From NCBI GenBank assembly GCA_030691225.1, contig JAUYES010000077.1:1-8525 (forward strand): a DNA stretch of 8,525 nt. The letters are read 5' to 3'. The DNA is from Holophaga sp. (GTDB taxonomy: Bacteria > Acidobacteriota > Holophagae > Holophagales > Holophagaceae). This document shows, piece after piece, positions 7,314 through 8,525 of the stretch (the first letter of the stretch is position 1; each line of letters starts with the position of its first letter). Under the pieces are notes generated by a model. That model saw nothing but the letters and a program-made list of their open reading frames with translations, did not search any database and was not told the DNA's origin. Both the position numbers and the translations under genes were made by a program.

Positions 7314-7795
7314 TCCGCGTTGGACAAGGTTTCGATGTTCATCGCTTTGCCCAACCCGAGGACGGGCGGCCCCTGATCCTGATGGGCCTGCCCATTCCTC
7401 ACGACCGCGGCCTTCTCGGTCACAGCGATGCCGATGTCATGGTCCACGCCCTGATGGATGCCCTACTCGGCGCCGCTGGCCTGGGGGATATTGGCCAGCA
7501 TTTCCCAGATACAGATCCGAATTACAAAGGTGCCGATTCCGCCGTTCTGCTGCAACGCGTCATGGTCAGCCTGAAGGAACGAGGCTGGCGAGTGGGCAAT
7601 GCCGATGTGCTTCTGATCGGTGAACGCCCCAAAATCGGTCCTCACCGCGAAGCCATGCGGGAACGCATCGCACCCTTGCTCGGGGTGGAAATCGAGGCTC
7701 TGAATGTTAAGGCCACCACCACTGAGAAACTGGGCTTCACCGGGCGGGGCGAAGGTTTGGCCGCCCAGGCGGTGGTATTACTCGAACGGGCTTGA
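7310..7795 (+). CDS. ispF: 2-C-methyl-D-erythritol 2,4-cyclodiphosphate synthase (IspF)
   Basis: IspF converts 4-diphosphocytidyl-2-C-methylerythritol 2-phosphate to methylerythritol 2,4-cyclodiphosphate with release of CMP, the fifth step of the MEP isoprenoid pathway. It normally acts as a trimer with zinc at the active site. The 161-residue length is typical. Zinc ligands are Asp9 and His11 in FDVHRF and His46 in [18 protein letters not shown] (38-55). [13 protein letters not shown] (65-77) and [14 protein letters not shown] (136-149) are the substrate and CMP-binding signatures. The ATG overlaps the kinase stop as ATGA, so translation probably depends on ribosomes finishing the kinase. 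IspD, often fused or adjacent to IspF, is not in the window. The last 18 nt overlap the convergent AmrS-type gene. Confidence 0.97.
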   Translation: MIRVGQGFDVHRFAQPEDGRPLILMGLPIPHDRGLLGHSDADVMVHALMDALLGAAGLGDIGQHFPDTDPNYKGADSAVLLQRVMVSLKERGWRVGNADVLLIGERPKIGPHREAMRERIAPLLGVEIEALNVKATTTEKLGFTGRGEGLAAQAVVLLERA

Positions 7796-8525
7796 AGGCC
7801 TAAGGCCTTGCGGCCCATTTGCTTCAAAGACACCGGCACAGCGAGTGCCGCATCGATCACAGGTGCCAGGGTTGTTCCAATTCCATTCGGATAACGCGTA
7901 GCGATCGCGGTCGATCAGCAACTGTCCGCAATGGTGACAGAAGGTGTTGCCACCTTCTGGGCAGTGAACATTTCCCACGTAGACATGACGAAGACCATTC
8001 TTCTTCGCGATGCGCCGAGCATCCACAAGGGCAGTCAGGGAAGTCGCTGGGGCCTCTGGCATCTTCCAATCCGGGTGAAACGCCGAGAAATGCAGCGGTA
8101 CTTCCGGCCCGAGGTTTTCCACGATCCATTGGGTAAGGCTTTCCAATTCGCGCGCAGAGTCGTTTTCACCGGGAATCAATAAGGTTGTGATTTCCAGCCA
8201 GGTGGGAGTTTCGTGATGAATGTAGCTGAGCGTTTCCAACACCGGCTGCAGATGGCCGCCACAAAGCCGCTGATAGAAGGCCTCCGAAAAAGCCTTCAGG
8301 TCAATGTTGGCGGCATCCATCTGCTGGTAGAACTCGGCGCGGGGCTCGGCGCATTGATACCCAGCCGACACGGCCACGGTATGCAATCCAAAGGCTCGAC
8401 AGGCCTTGGCGCTATCCACGGCGTACTCGTGGAAGATGACCGGATCGTTGTAGGTAAAGGCCACGCTGCGGCAGTTGGTCCGTAGGGCAAGCCGGGCGAT
8501 GGCGTCCGGACTGACGGGATCCTGG
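7778..8525 (-). CDS. amrS: AmmeMemoRadiSam system radical SAM enzyme (AmrS-like), C-terminal part
   Basis: The frame is open from the stop at 7778 to the right edge, giving 248 residues; the N-terminus with the expected CxxxCxxC cluster motif lies outside. The visible part matches the family of radical SAM proteins tied to AMMECR1 and Memo homologues. It contains [16 protein letters not shown] near the left of the fragment, a stretch [25 protein letters not shown], the block [13 protein letters not shown], and [21 protein letters not shown]. It ends with a zinc-ribbon-like domain having two cysteine pairs, CHHCG and CDRCGTRC, separated by about 25 residues, then a short unconserved tail. The biochemical role of the family is not settled. 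The first codons listed by simple start rules (GTG at 8464) are internal, because conserved sequence continues upstream. Its 3' end is convergent with ispF. Confidence 0.92.
   Translation of the reverse strand, partial: QDPVSPDAIARLALRTNCRSVAFTYNDPVIFHEYAVDSAKACRAFGLHTVAVSAGYQCAEPRAEFYQQMDAANIDLKAFSEAFYQRLCGGHLQPVLETLSYIHHETPTWLEITTLLIPGENDSARELESLTQWIVENLGPEVPLHFSAFHPDWKMPEAPATSLTALVDARRIAKKNGLRHVYVGNVHCPEGGNTFCHHCGQLLIDRDRYALSEWNWNNPGTCDRCGTRCAGVFEANGPQGLRPSSPFE
7795..7809. repeat. Short palindrome at the ispF/amrS convergent overlap
   Basis: AAGGCCT and AGGCCTT are exact reverse complements separated by one A. The palindrome starts on the last base of the ispF stop codon and lies inside the last codons of the convergent gene. 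It has no loop and no following T run on either strand, so it is a weak terminator candidate at best; it could be a chance palindrome. Confidence 0.35.

Overview
The window reads as ordinary chromosomal DNA from a free-living bacterium with above-average GC and a strong G/C preference at third codon positions. It encodes the MEP isoprenoid pathway (IspF), class II aldolase glycolysis/gluconeogenesis, RuvB recombination, an FHA-GAF sensor kinase and an AmmeMemoRadiSam-type radical SAM enzyme. This mix, with unusual modular signalling proteins, would fit Acidobacteriota (Holophaga/Geothrix-like) or a deltaproteobacterium-like lineage. That placement is an impression from gene content and not a demonstrated assignment. 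I see no tRNA, rRNA, CRISPR array, insertion sequence, attachment site or phage signature.

Layout from left to right: (1) the N-terminal 192 codons of an EamA/DMT-family transporter on the minus strand, running off the left edge; (2) an 84-nt divergent gap; (3) a plus-strand gene for a WYL-like protein with long Lys/Ala/Pro-rich flanking tails and no recognisable helix-turn-helix; (4) a strong bidirectional terminator (perfect 21-bp inverted repeat) facing (5) class II fructose-bisphosphate aldolase on the minus strand; (6) a 216-nt divergent control region rich in GGCC hairpin-like repeats; (7) a plus-strand Ppx/GppA phosphatase with a C-terminal HD domain; (8) minus-strand ruvB, convergent with it; (9) a 120-nt divergent gap; (10) a plus-strand FHA-GAF-histidine kinase whose stop overlaps by 4 nt the start of (11) ispF; (12) the C-terminal 248 codons of a minus-strand AmrS-type radical SAM protein, whose 3' end overlaps ispF by 18 nt and which runs off the right edge. 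No gene-free stretch exceeds 300 bases.

The genes do not form one pathway. Five of the seven gene junctions are divergent or convergent and two of the gaps hold shared control regions. Only the kinase-ispF pair looks like an operon. The most interesting items are the WYL-like protein with histone-H1-like tails and a seven-unit tetrapeptide repeat, the translational coupling of a sensor kinase to an isoprenoid enzyme, and the partial AmmeMemoRadiSam gene, whose family still lacks a settled function. I found no convincing evidence of an entirely new multi-gene system.
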